A program made the translations under genes and the position numbers. A DNA stretch of 64,000 bases from Apoda limacodes (taxonomy: Eukaryota > Arthropoda > Insecta > Lepidoptera > Limacodidae): assembly GCA_946406115.1 (NCBI GenBank), contig OX291540.1, forward strand, positions 5,018,563 to 5,082,562, read 5' to 3'. Below, piece after piece: positions 58,401 through 63,098 of the stretch (position 1 is the first letter of the stretch; every line of letters starts with the position of its first letter). Under the pieces are notes generated by a model. It was not told where the DNA came from. It did no database searches and saw only the letters and a list, made by a program, of their open reading frames with translations.

Positions 58401-61210
58401 ATGAGCACTAAGAAAGGAAATTGAAGGTGCTTGTGAAAAATGGGATATAAAAACAATTATTTTACCTGAATTAGGGGCCTGGAAGTAAGGTGACCCATCG
58501 GGTGGTAATGTCTGATGCTGATGTTGCTGATGAGGATACATCATGCCCTGCCCCATTGGCTCTGGTAGTTGGCTTTGGAAGTCACTCTGCTGTGGCATAT
58601 ATTGTTGTTCGTGGATTCCTTGCATTGGTGGTAACTGTTGACTCAAAACTGAATTCTGTTGCTGAAAAAAACGGAGATCCAAAATTTAATTACCATAAAT
58701 TTTAATTTTATCTTTAGTATTGATAAAGGGAATATCAAGTAATGGGGAGATTGAAGAGTTACATCTGAAATTTTCATTAGCCAGTTTTTTTTTTGCCATA
58801 ATTTTTTCATTTTAGCTAGCATAGCCTTTGTTGCTCTGCTTGGTGTGACCTGTCGATCCCTACGCAGAAAAAACTTATTTGTTTTCCGTGATTAATATGT
58901 ATATATTTCTCTATTTAAAGAATAATAAAATAGTTTTTGATTCTCTATTTAAAGAATAATATCAACATACTTCTATATATTAATATTAAAAAAAAGCTGT
59001 CGTTTTAGATGTTTTACGAACTGTCGACCAAAGAGGTAATAAGTGGAGGCCTCCACTTCCTACATTTATACAGCAATAGTAGAATATTGTAACAACATGA
59101 TGTAATGAATTGCAGAACATTCAAGAATCATAGTATATCATTAACTAAATAGGTTGTTCGGTTTTCTGTTCTTTAAAATAGGAGGAGGTGCTCATTAGTT
59201 CGTATACTTTTTTTGAGTATATTTACCCTTAAGTCGTTTGTAAAATGTATGTTTTAAAGGTTCCATATTCAACAAGAAACCCTTATGGTTTGTCAGTTCA
59301 CGGCTTATCATTTTTAAAGCACTAAGGTGACTAACAAGCTTACGGTCCGCCTGATGGTAAGCGGTCACCGCAGCGTAACTGCGTGCTGCTGCTTAGCCGC
59401 AGCTTAGAGACTCTTAGTACAAGTAATCTGAAATTTGGCATTGGTGGTGTTTGATAAGGATTGAGGATGAAGAGAAAGACAAAATTTAGTAGTTGGCATC
59501 TTTGTCCATAACAGAAGCGGCTCGCCCTAAGAAGCGCTGGTGCAGCACACTCCTATAAATAATTATCTACTTAAGAAACAATATATTTTAGATTTTACTT
59601 AAAATAAATAATTATTATGCTTCGATTACTCTTTATGTTAAAATAGAATTTCACTAAAAACATTCTGTACACACACAGCTAAATCAAGATTTAGTAAGGA
59701 ATTGCACAGAGGAAGGCAAGGTCAATAGTGCCCTAAATCGTCAAGCGCAAATGAAAGCATAACTCAGAGTAGATGAAGCGCAAGTGTGCCAGGATCGTAG
59801 AAAGTGGAGGTCTTTAGATATCTGTCTACCCTTATTTAGAAACCAGCATCATATTATGTATTTATATTTAGATATATCCTATGACGATCCGATATTATTG
59901 CATAATACTCTTTAATAAGCTACATATATATATATATGTGATTACAGCCTCAGGAGTCCAATGTTTACTATACTTGTCACCAGCACCATGCTGGTTTACA
60001 TAGTTCTTATTATACCTGTGGTTGTTGCTGTTGGGTTTGCTGTTGCTGCTGCATAAGGAATTGTTGGTCCTCTGGCCTAATTTTCTTTGGGCGCCCCCTT
60101 TTTTTCTTTGGAGGTTGTTCCCCTGGCGGTAAATTAGGGTCAATAGGTGGCGGCGGGCGCGGTGCCCGGGGTGCTCGAGGCGTAGGGGGCGCAACTTCAC
60201 CGTTTTCCAATTTTACTTTCTTGGGTCGCCCACGCTTTTTCTTTAAAGGAACTTCAGTGCCATCTTCTAGTATAATTGTATCACCTGGTTCTGGTTCCAT
60301 TGTAAGCCTGAAAGTTTTTTACAAATTATTAAACTAAATAAGGAATAAGGTTTGAACGACATGTCATTAGACATGCAATATATCTTTTCACAACAAGCTA
60401 TTATTTCCGTATGCACTTTGTTGCTATTGGTAAGAAGAGGAATCTAAAGGACTTTGAAACCTAGCAATTATCGAAAATAGAAAATGTTTTCTATAGGCAA
60501 GGTATAGAAAACAGCACCTACAAAAATTTACAAGTGTCCTGAACTAAAACGGCCAAATTTTGAAAAAACTACACGAATTACGTACGCTGAACTACTATCA
60601 GGATGAATAGTAAAGTATAGACAAGTGTTTAGTTTTTATTTTTGATTTTTATAGGCTAAAACAATTTTTATTTTGACATTTTGATATAAAGTAGATTTAA
60701 AAAGAATTTTAAGATAAGTTGTTAAATAAAAGACTAGAATAGGAATTATATGATATAAAGAAAAGCTCACAGACAAAATAATGAGGTACTTGCATTGAAT
60801 CAAAATTTTTTCTTTGTTTTCTATATTAAATGAAATAAATTATAGTGTACCTAAATAGTATGGAAGCGCAAAGATAATTCTTTTGTAATACTAAACACCT
60901 GTCCATAAAGTATTGTAATTTTTATCATTTTGGCGCCAAGACCAGGATCGTAATCGAAATGTGTCCGCGTTGCGTTCAGAACACTTAGACGGACATTTCA
61001 CCTGTTATCGGGGTACCTGCGAATCTCCATCTCCTCCTGAGGCCTACGACTCGTATTGTCCGGGAATACCAGTTCCGATTCCTCAATGTGTGGGACTAAG
61101 CCGTTCAGATAGTCCCGGAACTTTTTGAGAGCCGCGTAAAAGGGAACCTTGTCTGCCGCCCGTGGAAGTTGCGCACATCTGGCTGATGAAGACGGCATCA
61201 CCCACATGTA
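37303..61210 (-). CDS. Thd1: Thymine-DNA glycosylase (TDG/Thd1), 3' thirteen exons
   Basis: The gene is partial: its 5' end lies beyond the window. Exons in transcript order are 61210-61002, 60307-60016, 58661-58466, 52627-52434, 47126-46905, 46467-46267, 45588-45376, 44971-44842, 41745-41670, 40833-40703, 40568-40331, 39755-39563 and 37425-37303. All introns are GT-AG, all phases match, and the total is 2418 nt (805 residues plus TAG). The identity rests on the first exon, whose MPSSSARCAQLPRAADK matches the minor-groove-reading insertion loop and following helix of TDG. TDG is a nuclear base-excision-repair enzyme that removes T or U mispaired with G, and in vertebrates also 5-formyl- and 5-carboxylcytosine. 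Visible residues 92-100 and 137-145 are two KKKRGRPKK AT-hooks; the rest is a disordered Pro/Gly/Ser/Gln/Tyr-rich tail. A long tail is also known for fly Thd1. The symbol is by homology. Extra exons in large introns cannot be excluded. Confidence 0.88.
37925..38095 (+). repeat. Dispersed repeat end, same family as 54.1-54.5 kb
   Basis: The sequence GCACACGCCGAGGAAGGCTT, TAGTACAACCCTTTCAGAAT, AGGTGGCGCGCC and GAGATCAGCTAGTAAACAAT matches the 3' side of the element near 54,400-54,510 (GGGTCAGCTGGTAAAT). It lies in the last TDG intron. Confidence 0.7.
38365..38690 (-). repeat. Second copy of the same repeat, opposite orientation
   Basis: ACTAGCTGAGCCGGCGAACG at the left edge is the inverted end. 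Next come CTGGCGCGCCATCT, AACCTTCCCCGACATGTGCA and GCGCGAGTCCGACTCGCACT, the reverse of words seen at 54,100-54,400. The two copies in this intron converge. Confidence 0.7.
39563..39755 (-). CDS. Thd1: TDG exon: Tyr/Gly-rich tail segment
   Basis: The acceptor is tttacatag/A, which completes a Gly codon; the donor is CAACAG/gtagag. The peptide opens YGGFVGYGGGWGGQLMRPTP and ends YAGPPPAHHQQ. The Tyr/Gly/Trp composition resembles prion-like or phase-separating disordered segments, which is inference from composition only. Confidence 0.83.
39800..39975 (-). repeat. Possible tRNA-derived SINE fragment
   Basis: GCGGGAACCGAATCCACACC followed by a GTGAGCCACGGAGGCG block looks like the reverse complement of a B-box-containing tRNA-related head. 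No full tRNA fold was drawn. Confidence 0.3.
40331..40568 (-). CDS. Thd1: TDG exon with DQIPS motif
   Basis: The acceptor is atacgttttgttcgtag/GT and the donor is AATAATGG/gtatct. After SPSEYGGAVKPKSQDVASKS the exon encodes LSGLESLVDQIPSIADG, which resembles the SFTDQIPSF stretch near the C-terminus of vertebrate TDG. A Pro run follows (PAPAPPPPLPEYPP), then YGAYGAYGGAAYGNNG, comparable to the AYGGAYG stretch of vertebrate TDG. These matches support homology of the tail itself. The comparison is from memory and needs an alignment. Confidence 0.85.
40703..40833 (-). CDS. Thd1: TDG exon: Gly/Pro/His-rich tail segment
   Basis: The acceptor is gtttgtcacag/A, completing the Arg codon; the donor is GGACCTG/gtaaaa. 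The peptide is ATPPGGGGSSGGGEGESPFS followed by PHAAPAFRPPDHPPHTPHSHHGP. It is a low-complexity, GC-rich exon. Confidence 0.82.
41130..41530. repeat. Dispersed repeat ending ..TTATAATATTAGTATGGAT
   Basis: The right end GACAGACAGAGTTACTTTTG..TATTTATAATATTAGTATGG is the reverse of the left end at 21,470. GCTTTTGCCAGCGGCTCCG marks the left side. No protein is encoded. It lies in a TDG intron. Confidence 0.55.
41670..41745 (-). CDS. Thd1: TDG small exon (76 nt)
   Basis: The acceptor is tatgttgtag/GT and the donor is TTCAACAG/gttagt. It completes a Gly codon, then encodes NGVAESPRLDQLHQHSSMYS and SNFN, leaving AG of an Arg codon. It is too short for ordinary ORF detection but fits the phases on both sides exactly. 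Confidence 0.8.
42192..43358 (-). mobile_element. 1.17-kb DNA transposon with about 320-bp terminal inverted repeats
   Basis: The left arm (42192-42510) opens TCCAGTCAAAATAGAC; the right arm (about 43047-43358) ends GTCTATTTTGACTGGA. They pair over about 320 bp through shared blocks such as GAGCTGAAAATTGGCAGAGA, AAAAGTCCCCATCGATCC, TTGTAGATCATACAATTCT and GGTTTTAATAATTACAAAAT. The flanks read TTAG and TTAT, so any target duplication is at most TTA. The core encodes the Cys-rich ORF listed next. There is no DDE domain, so this is a deleted or non-autonomous copy. It sits in the intron between the 130-nt and 76-nt TDG exons. Confidence 0.85.
42684..43004 (-). CDS. CXC (Tesmin/TSO1-like) Cys-rich ORF inside the long-TIR element
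   Basis: The ORF has 106 codons starting at an ATG, with an intact frame. After EPIQTLLPPAPEKLLNTIF there is a cluster C-K-C-K-T-D-C-S-K-N-C-G-C followed by QKVGLFCSPLWINCQGQTCS, i.e. C-x-C-x3-C-x3-C-x-C-x6-C-x6-C-x4-C. The spacing resembles half of a CXC/Tesmin DNA-binding motif. The C-terminal half is acidic (LQEEENKDEEIIVEGELD). I recall similar Cys clusters at the ends of large insect transposon ORFs, so it is probably the last part of a lost transposase; the exact superfamily is unknown. An open frame in decayed surroundings suggests a fairly young insertion. Confidence 0.6.
   Translation of the reverse strand: MEPIQTLLPPAPEKLLNTIFCKCKTDCSKNCGCQKVGLFCSPLWINCQGQTCSNIETNTTDENIYDINEETVDASLFLEQRTEILQEEENKDEEIIVEGELDNYLI
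43820..43935 (-). repeat. Possible tRNA-related SINE fragment
   Basis: CCCAATCCGGGATTTGAACA contains a reverse-complement B-box-like GTTCAAATCCCG. No complete fold is visible. Confidence 0.25.
44842..44971 (-). CDS. Thd1: TDG exon: His/Tyr-rich tail segment
   Basis: The acceptor is ctatccag/CCG and the donor is GACAGAG/gtacgt, ending after the first base of a Gly codon. The peptide is PNPGGNEMSPAGVGNSFAGA followed by MYDGEQRLSYPHDKDHYHYQQDR. The donor fits the consensus well and the phase agrees with the next exon. Confidence 0.82.
45376..45588 (-). CDS. Thd1: TDG exon: acidic/Ser-Gly tail segment
   Basis: The acceptor is ataccatccag/GGT and the donor is AACAAG/gtgtgt. The exon is 213 nt, phase 0 at both ends. 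The peptide begins GGSTNSGSGSFGQELSSEIG and ends SNSSLSDYNK. It is less Pro-rich and more acidic than its neighbours (ALDFEPPRDARAD). Confidence 0.85.
45695..45970 (+). mobile_element. Jockey/CR1-like LINE 3' end
   Basis: The frame at 45709-45921 reads KWSRTVRFQRNFLPRTLGLW then NELPAKVFSKDYSMGFFKKE and VIGFLKGQQRVSDTSGVASV, which is the C-terminus of the LINE family at 26.3 and 52.7 kb. It is followed by the tail GGTGACCGCTTTCCATCAGG..CGGACCGTGTGCTTG. It lies in the TDG intron between exons 46267 and 45588, antisense to the gene. Confidence 0.85.
46267..46467 (-). CDS. Thd1: TDG exon: Ser/Pro/Thr-rich tail segment
   Basis: The acceptor is tttaaacag/CCG and the donor is CACCAG/gtacac. The exon is 201 nt, phase 0 at both ends (67 codons). 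It starts PQSRPYSRSPAPGGAPTTPF and ends TPTYGSPHHFAHQ, and is highly GC-rich. The phase symmetry of this and the two neighbouring exons would allow exon skipping without a frameshift. Confidence 0.85.
46905..47126 (-). CDS. Thd1: TDG exon: Ser-Pro/Ala-rich tail segment
   Basis: The acceptor is gattgcag/TAC and the donor is CCACAG/gtgtgt. The exon is 222 nt, exactly 74 codons, phase 0 at both ends. The peptide starts YESSPAAFSAPSPPGPGATS and ends THSPVPQ, with many SP dipeptides. Its GC-rich codon use stands out sharply against the AT-rich introns, which supports a real exon. Confidence 0.85.
48250..48970 (-). mobile_element. Mariner transposon, internally deleted
   Basis: The plus-strand left end ACGAAGGGCGATCAAAAAGT then TTTCGG is a typical mariner TIR. 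Minus frames give, in order: MSTKHIFNV; WCSEFKRGRTSC; VIVENVRKVEELVLNDRCVT and IRYIAENLKISFGSVQIILS (helix-turn-helix region); and LNLRKVYARWVPLMLTEVPK. A jump follows to FQLMEHPPYSLDLASSDFFL (the end of the DDE domain, third catalytic Asp in SSD), and lastly SDSKCIAVEGDYVEK-stop. The middle of the catalytic domain is missing. I could not find the second TIR with confidence. Confidence 0.85.
49960..50090 (+). repeat. Dispersed repeat copy, partner at 5.99-6.14 kb
   Basis: GGCAGAGGCACCACTGTGAATG and CATATAGGTCGTACTCTAGTTG match the reverse complement of 6,015-6,135. Confidence 0.6.
50640..52110 (+). mobile_element. CR1/L2-like LINE with the RT core deleted
   Basis: The 5' side encodes the region before RT and the first RT motif: ISPTDIVNTFKTLEIKNTTD, IIFNSCVDSSVFPDEMKLSK and VIPLFKSGSSTDPNNFRPI. 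At 51,423 the sequence jumps to ADVNTIFLLQKRAIRAIYK, so the catalytic palm is missing. The C-terminal end follows (HETRLHKIINSFMGQCIHFY, then SKVPNNIQKLSKSKFKSFIK). The 3' UTR has the lepidopteran hallmark GAGTTTCTTGCCGGATTCTT then CTCGGTAGAATC, and it ends TTTTTGACTTTGACTTTGA. Confidence 0.85.
52434..52627 (-). CDS. Thd1: TDG exon: Gly/Tyr/Ser-Pro-rich tail segment
   Basis: The acceptor is attgtcag/GT, completing the Gly codon left by the preceding exon; the donor is CCTCAG/gttagt in phase 0. The peptide opens GGNMDGPLDMAGLGMGRG and continues with repeated YASP-type motifs (GYASPGGG, YAASPHG, YASPRSQ, YSPGSAR). The recurring Y-x-S-P/S-P steps resemble a degenerate short repeat and could be phosphorylation sites, which is inference. 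Confidence 0.85.
52715..53625 (+). mobile_element. Jockey/CR1-like LINE, RT domain, truncated at both ends
   Basis: The frame at 52975-53619 (214 codons) reads through most of an RT: SDPSNYRPIAITSLFTKVIE, ERVITTQLLRYQEKHDMVSD, RQYGFRHGRSTGDLL, FSLDIAKPFDRDWHRGL (motif A, Asp present), INAGVPQGSVLSPTLCLL, and CYADDSTGDAYY with both catalytic Asps. The upstream frame gives SITQREVRRAYLSLDVHKSS. It is the best-preserved RT in the window but lacks endonuclease and 3' end. It lies in the TDG intron between exons 58466 and 52627. Confidence 0.88.
53945..54515 (+). repeat. Element with about three tandem about-110-bp units
   Basis: CGAGTCGGACTAGCGCAATAAGG, then GGTAAACCGATTNNAATGAAAT, then GTTAAGTTGTTATGCACACG and CCGGGGAAGGTTTCTGAGAA recur at about 54,110, 54,210 and 54,345. 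The left edge has CCATACTATATCTATACATATA and the right edge CGCCGGGTCAGCTGGTAAAT. The single-unit copies at 37.9 and 38.4 kb belong to the same family. Confidence 0.7.
55265..55465 (-). mobile_element. Mariner transposase remnant, internally deleted
   Basis: The minus frame gives HMRWGLRLLTVDQKRMLATR (the W-V-P-LT-Q-motif region before the DDE domain), joined to AKFHELRYELLFHPPYSLDS. That fragment corresponds to the HPPYSPDLAPSD block near the third catalytic Asp. The whole middle of the catalytic domain is gone. Confidence 0.7.
55960..56375 (+). mobile_element. CR1/L2-like LINE 3' end
   Basis: The end of the coding region (KEYNNILDYVNDKNPWD) and the 3' UTR (GAGTTTTTTGCCGGATTTTT then CTCGGTAGAAATCAAC, ending ACTTTGACTTTA) match the copy at 51.8-52.1 kb. 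The upstream part is deleted or scrambled. Confidence 0.8.
56424..56505. repeat. Nested palindrome of ACCGTGGTACCAC blocks
   Basis: AACCGTGGTACACCCAGTAG, TACCACCAATGGTACCACGGTTA, then AACCGTGGTACCACAGTAGTACC form direct and inverted copies within about 80 bp. The structure could extrude a strong hairpin. Confidence 0.75.
57000..57170. repeat. Short degenerate tandem repeat CACATGTGGATTNAAGAGG
   Basis: CACATGTGGATTGAAGAGG, CATGCGGATTCAAGAGAAAG and CACATGTGGATTTAAGAGG lie within about 110 bp. Confidence 0.5.
57215..57480 (+). mobile_element. LINE fragment related to the copy at 20.2 kb
   Basis: The frame gives LLIPDYTDARFLYSTEEQFN then KFERIKNFYHRMLC, matching LLPILDYADASYIDLTEEQL at 20.3 kb. 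Frameshifts and stops follow. Confidence 0.55.
58466..58661 (-). CDS. Thd1: TDG exon: Gln/Met/Pro-rich tail segment
   Basis: The acceptor is ttttttcag/CAACAG and the donor is TTCAG/gtaaaa, ending after the first base of a Gly codon. The peptide is Gln-, Pro- and Met-rich (starts QQNSVLSQQLPPMQG, ends DGSPYFQAPNS). No globular domain is apparent; the composition suggests an intrinsically disordered linker. Confidence 0.85.
59310..59405 (-). mobile_element. LINE 3' tail (SINE-like), minus strand
   Basis: CACTAAGGTGACTAACAAGCTTACGGTCCGCC followed by TGATGGTAAGCGGTCACC is the reverse complement of the tail at 45,915-45,960. Confidence 0.7.
60016..60307 (-). CDS. Thd1: TDG exon: two AT-hooks and a poly-Gln run
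   Basis: The acceptor is tttcag/G, which completes an Arg codon, followed by L-T-M-E-P-E-P-G-D. The donor is CCACAG/gtataa. The exon encodes an acidic start (GDTIILEDGTEVP), two identical KKKRGRPKK AT-hook cores 45 residues apart, a Pro/Arg/Ala linker between them (APRAPRAPRPPPP type), and a Gln-rich end. AT-hooks bind the minor groove of AT-rich DNA; here they sit directly behind the catalytic domain and may add nonspecific DNA affinity. The internal ATG at 60300 is not the start codon, because the reading frame enters from the upstream exon. Confidence 0.9.
61002..61210 (-). CDS. Thd1: TDG exon: C-terminal end of the glycosylase domain
   Basis: The exon is preceded by a pyrimidine-rich tract and CAG, opens in phase 0 with TAC, and ends AACAG/gtgaaa, leaving two bases of an Arg codon. 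It encodes YMWVMPSSSARCAQLPRAAD followed by KVPFYAALKKFRDYLNG and an acidic segment (HIEESELVFPDN). In human TDG the equivalent SSSAR loop carries Arg275, which fills the space left by the flipped base, and that Arg is kept here. The motif is nearly identical to vertebrate TDG and makes this the most diagnostic part of the window. The preceding exon (phase 0 end) is not found between 61211 and 64000, so this intron exceeds 2.7 kb. Confidence 0.93.
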
Positions 61211-61459
61211 CTGTAAAAGAAAAAAAATCGTTACATGATTTGAAAGATTAATTAGATTCGTAGTTACCAACTGCAACTGAAACCCAATTAATTGTGAAAA
61301 AAAATACACTGACTTTAAAACCTTTGCAGCAAAAAAAGGAAACAATTATTTATTGGATCCAATAAATAACTTGATGGGATTATACACACGAAAAATCTAC
61401 CTGAAGAACTTTATATACAAGCAAATGTGTAAACCACATTGAAGCTCGGCTCCTCCTTA

Positions 61460-62305
61460 AATTTATGTGGGATCACCTTGGAATGCAAATCGGTAAAGTC
61501 GATGCCGAGAAATTGAAAAAACATACACATCTAACATAAAACGACTTATTAAATAGCTGAGATCTAGGCCGGGGATATAAGCTAGATGAATCAGCGATTC
61601 AAAGCAGAGTCTTTCAACAGCATCCATCGCAACTTTGCTCTTGTGTACTGGCGCGTTGTCTTGCAACAGCAACACACCCTTTGTCAGTTTTTCACGTCAT
61701 TTTTTTATGGCTTCCTTCATTTAATCTTTTTGATGTTGCTGCGCAGTACTTTCCAGTAATAGTGGTGCTTTTTCTTTGTTATCGATTAACAAATTCGCCT
61801 GAGTATCCTAAAAATTTGTTGCCATTAATTTTCCGGTCGATTCTGAAACCTTGAACTTCCTAGGGGGTGGTGTACCTTTTATATGCCATTGCATCAACAC
61901 TTGTTTTGACTCAGGCTTAAAGTAATAAGTCCAAGTTTCATCTCCAGTAGCGCTCCTTTACAAATTCCACTTCCATCTAGCACTGACTTTAGTTATACCA
62001 AGGGAGTCGTGAAGAACTCTTAAAATTGTGGTATCTGATACAAAAAATAATGTAGAAAGTAGTTTCTTCCTCAGATAAGCCTCTTACAACTTTTTCGACG
62101 ATATCCGACGTCGTAGCCTCCATCAGCCTTCCTCAATTGAGTCTCGAACTTGTTCAAAAAGACCGTGTCACTCGTATATCACAGTTTACCAGGGCAACGA
62201 TCTCCATAAACGGCCTCCATCTCACTCTTTATGGCTTGAGCAGATTTAATTGCTTAGTGAGGCATTCAATCACAGCGCGCAGGTAAATTTGCTCCATGTT
62301 CGGGT
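61460..62305 (-). mobile_element. Mariner transposon remnant, full-length but decayed
   Basis: On the minus strand, starting at ATGGAGCAAATTTACCTGCG (about 62,300): MEQIYLRAVIECLTK; EATTSDIVEKV; MQWHIKGTPPPRKFKVSEST then GKLMATNFQDTQANLLIDNK (catalytic region after ETW); and VLLLQDNAPVHKSKVAMDAV with the second catalytic Asp (QDNAPVH). SLIHLAYIPGLDLS follows. The third Asp block is not intact, and stops and frameshifts are frequent. It lies in the intron upstream of the first visible TDG exon. Confidence 0.85.
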
Positions 62306-62639
62306 CGGCTTCAAATTAGACATATATATATTTTCCTAAAGATCTTTATTAGCGAGGTATTAAAGAAGTAGGTATATCGCCTTCCCTTCTCCTTAATTTC
62401 ACGGACTTTTGGATCTCCCCTAGTACTTCTGGACGGGAAAACCTAGCGGGCAGCCTGCTAGCTTGGCTCTTTTGACTCGGTTCTGAGTTTAGCTGTAAGA
62501 ATAGTTGATGATCTTAAGCTCGCAAGCGATTTGAACTCAAAAATATACAAAGGGACTTTCTTTCTTGACTTGATATGTGTTTTGTACCGCGTTTTATGAG
62601 CTTTGTTCTGTGGCTGTCCAAGGCTACCAAGGCAACGCT

Positions 62640-62800
62640 TATCATAGGAAAGTATTTCATTCATCCCCACACCTTAAAACCTAAATGGTCACGTACTGTG
62701 CAGTTCCAGAGGTGCTTCCGTCCCCGATCGCTTAGCTTATGGAATCCAGGTTTTCCCTAGGTACTGCAGTATGGAGTTGAAGAAGGTATGCTATTTCCAT
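62640..62800 (+). mobile_element. Jockey/CR1-like LINE C-terminal fragment
   Basis: HPHTLKPKWSRTVQFQRCFR then PRSLSLWNPGFP matches the WSRTVRFQRNFLPR..LW block at 45.7 kb, followed by a short QYGVEEG-like piece. It is 5' truncated and frame-broken. Confidence 0.65.
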
Positions 62801-63098
62801 TTCTTTATTTTCTCGATGACAGCTCCTGTGGAAACTTGAACGAGCGTCTTTTTTACATTATGTATACATTATTTAATAAAAATATGACGCGTACATACGT
62901 ACAAGGTTATAGCAGAGTCGGAGAAACTGATAGGGATGAAGCTATCGATAAATGCACAACACAATAACAGATCCGATATGTTTTTACAAAATGTAAGAAA
63001 CTAAACTATTGCCGGATAATTTTGTACAAATTTATTAACTAATATAACATTTTATTACAAGACGTAATTATATTATGTTGATTCTTTATTTATTTATT

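Noticed and set aside
60010..60300. ATG at 60,300 as the start of a separate AT-hook gene
   Set aside because: The upstream exon (61,210-61,002) enters in phase through a good acceptor seven bases earlier, and the TDG homology lies upstream.
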